From positions 1 through 64,000 of the forward strand of contig JACPZW010000085.1 of the NCBI GenBank assembly GCA_016195265.1: a DNA stretch of 64,000 nucleotides, read 5' to 3'. Positions 62,859 through 64,000 of the stretch are shown here, piece by piece (the stretch's first letter is position 1; each line of letters opens with the position of its first letter). The DNA is from Acidobacteriota bacterium. Lineage in GTDB: Bacteria; Acidobacteriota; Vicinamibacteria; Vicinamibacterales; CAVVIG01. The translations under genes and the position numbers were made by a program. Below the pieces are notes generated by a model. That model made no database searches. It had not been told where the DNA came from and saw only the letters and a program-made list of their open reading frames with translations.

Positions 62859-64000
62859 ATGAGTGTCATTTCCCCTGAAGCCGTGATCCGCAAGCCCGTC
62901 GAAGACATCAAGCGCGATCACCCCGGCGCCGCCACGGGCGACCTGGACGAGCTGCGCCACGCGCTGACCGCGCGCCTCTCGGCCCTCGAAGCCGCGCTCG
63001 CGGATCCCGGTCAGAGCGCTGTGCTCGAACGCCTGACAATCGATCTCGCGCGCGTCGCGACGGCCGAGGCCGAAGCATCCGCCGCTCAGGCCTGGGCGGA
63101 CGCGGCCGCGAAAGTACGCGACCACGCCGTGACGCTCCGCGAGACCGCAGCGGCGCTGGACGCGGAGCGCGCGTCCACTGCCGCGCTGCAGCGCGATCTC
63201 GGCCGGCTCCGGACGGCCTACGAAGCCGAGTGCGGAACCGTCGCGCAGCTGAGGCGCGATCTGGCCGCCGCCCACACCGCGAGCAAGGGCGAGCGTGACG
63301 CGGCCGCGCAGGCCGCCGCGACGATCGCGCGCCTGCGGCAGGACCTCGACGGCGTCCAGCGCGCGGCCAAGGTCAGAATCGCCGAGCTCGAAGGCGCGTC
63401 GGCGCGCTCCACGGCCGAGTCCAACCGGCACGTTGCGGAAATGGACGCGCTCAAGGCGGAACTCGAGGCGAGCCGCGAGGCCACGGCCGCCGCCGAAGTT
63501 GACGCCCGCGCGCGTTACGACGCGCGGCTCGACAGCGATCGCGCGCAATTCGCAGAGCGCCTCGCGGACGCCCGCGCGCACATCGAGGAGCGCCTCGAGG
63601 AGGCCCGCACGCAGCTTGACGGCCGAGTTGCGAACGCGCAGGCGCCGCTGAACGGGCGCATTTGCGATCTCGAACTCGAGCTCGCGGCGGTTCAGAGCGC
63701 GGCGACGGCGAGAATCGCGGACGTGGAGAAGTCGGCGGACGGCTTCAGAATCGCCGCGGACCGGCTCAGAGACGATGTCGATCGTGCCAGGGGCGACGCG
63801 GACCGCGTCAAGAGCGACGCGGACCGCGTCAAAGAAGTCGCGCACCGCCTGACGGAGGAACTGGAAGCGGCGCGCTCCTCCGCCAGAGCCGCTGAGGCGG
63901 AGGCCGAAGCGCGATACGAACACGCGCGCGAGCAGGCCGACCGGCGCATCCTGGATCTGGAGCTCGAAATCGACGAGCGCAACCGCGAAATCAGGAAGCG
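62859..64000 (+). CDS. Long coiled-coil protein (3' end outside the window)
   Basis: The frame from ATG 62859 (MSVISPEAVIRKPVEDIKRD) stays open to base 64000, 380 codons. It is missing from the ORF track because it has no stop in the window. After a short non-coiled start (about 1-45) it is almost wholly heptad-repeat coiled coil, rich in Ala, Arg, Glu and Leu (RLRQDLDGVQRAAKVRIAEL; DDVDRARGDADRVKSDADRV). No signal peptide. Family not recognised; it could be a structural or polar-localisation protein. The start is not certain: no strong ribosome-binding site precedes it. Confidence 0.7.
   Translation, partial: MSVISPEAVIRKPVEDIKRDHPGAATGDLDELRHALTARLSALEAALADPGQSAVLERLTIDLARVATAEAEASAAQAWADAAAKVRDHAVTLRETAAALDAERASTAALQRDLGRLRTAYEAECGTVAQLRRDLAAAHTASKGERDAAAQAAATIARLRQDLDGVQRAAKVRIAELEGASARSTAESNRHVAEMDALKAELEASREATAAAEVDARARYDARLDSDRAQFAERLADARAHIEERLEEARTQLDGRVANAQAPLNGRICDLELELAAVQSAATARIADVEKSADGFRIAADRLRDDVDRARGDADRVKSDADRVKEVAHRLTEELEAARSSARAAEAEAEARYEHAREQADRRILDLELEIDERNREIRK

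Overview
The window is a GC-rich, densely coded bacterial chromosome segment. Its make-up suggests an Acidobacteriota genome, probably of the Vicinamibacteria (subdivision 6) type. This is inferred from gene content and not from a marker gene: three MacB/FtsX permeases without a nearby ATPase, a TonB-dependent receptor with an N-terminal carboxypeptidase-regulatory-like domain, secreted M28 and M23 peptidases, TolB/WD40-like, NHL and PEGA proteins, a DUF6351 protein, and very many short intergenic palindromes. No rRNA, tRNA, IS element, phage or CRISPR array was seen.

Layout. 1-2955: end of a caa3-type cytochrome oxidase operon (coxB end, ctaD, ctaE, subunit IV). 3.1-8.3 kb: hybrid histidine kinase, carboxymuconolactone decarboxylase-like protein, membrane protein fused to a TolB-like propeller. 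8.4-11.6 kb: sugar-nucleotide cassette (Gfo/Idh/MocA dehydrogenase, decayed hexapeptide acyltransferase, GT2, DegT aminotransferase). 11.8-17.9 kb: permease, DinB, NHL protein, small lipoprotein, ModA-like protein, GNAT. 17.9-24 kb: cupin-like remnant, frameshifted tannase-family esterase, membrane protein, DUF6351 protein. 24-26.6 kb: periplasmic FMN-binding protein, NapH/NosR-like 4Fe-4S membrane protein and ApbE, a likely flavin-based extracytoplasmic electron-transfer set. 26.7-31 kb: katG, ArsR plus SRPBCC pair, M23 peptidase. 31-41 kb: NHL propeller, two M28 peptidases, broken permease, Uma2 nuclease, small secreted proteins, cPLA2-like acyl hydrolase. 41-47 kb: intact permease, nucleotidyltransferase pair, ParD/ParE-like module with a shortened toxin, DUF5995-like fragment, class V aminotransferase. 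47-54.8 kb: long inverted repeat, VOC protein, aldose epimerase, metallo-beta-lactamase protein, two gene fragments (sortilin-like propeller, NYN domain), TonB-dependent receptor. 54.8-61.5 kb: RibD-like reductase, GT4-methyltransferase fusion, 6-pyruvoyl-tetrahydropterin-synthase-like protein, MDR dehydrogenase and CDP-alcohol phosphotransferase/sulfatase fusion, a candidate uncharacterised biosynthetic cluster. 61.5-64 kb: PEGA protein and the start of a coiled-coil protein that the ORF track lacks because it runs off the window.

The strongest non-gene signal is a family of 25-30 bp palindromes (TAGGGCGGGTCC-TTTT-GGACCCGCC and the reverse-oriented CCGGGTCC-AAAA-GGACCCGGCCTAC) at more than 20 places, usually in opposed pairs or short tandem arrays. 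At least seven stop codons are the TAG at the edge of an element, and copies lie in frame inside at least four genes, adding peptides such as AGPKDPPYVTI or GSKRTRPTY. Several further repeat families occur. The region also holds an unusual number of freshly broken genes, so it is a place of active small-scale rearrangement.
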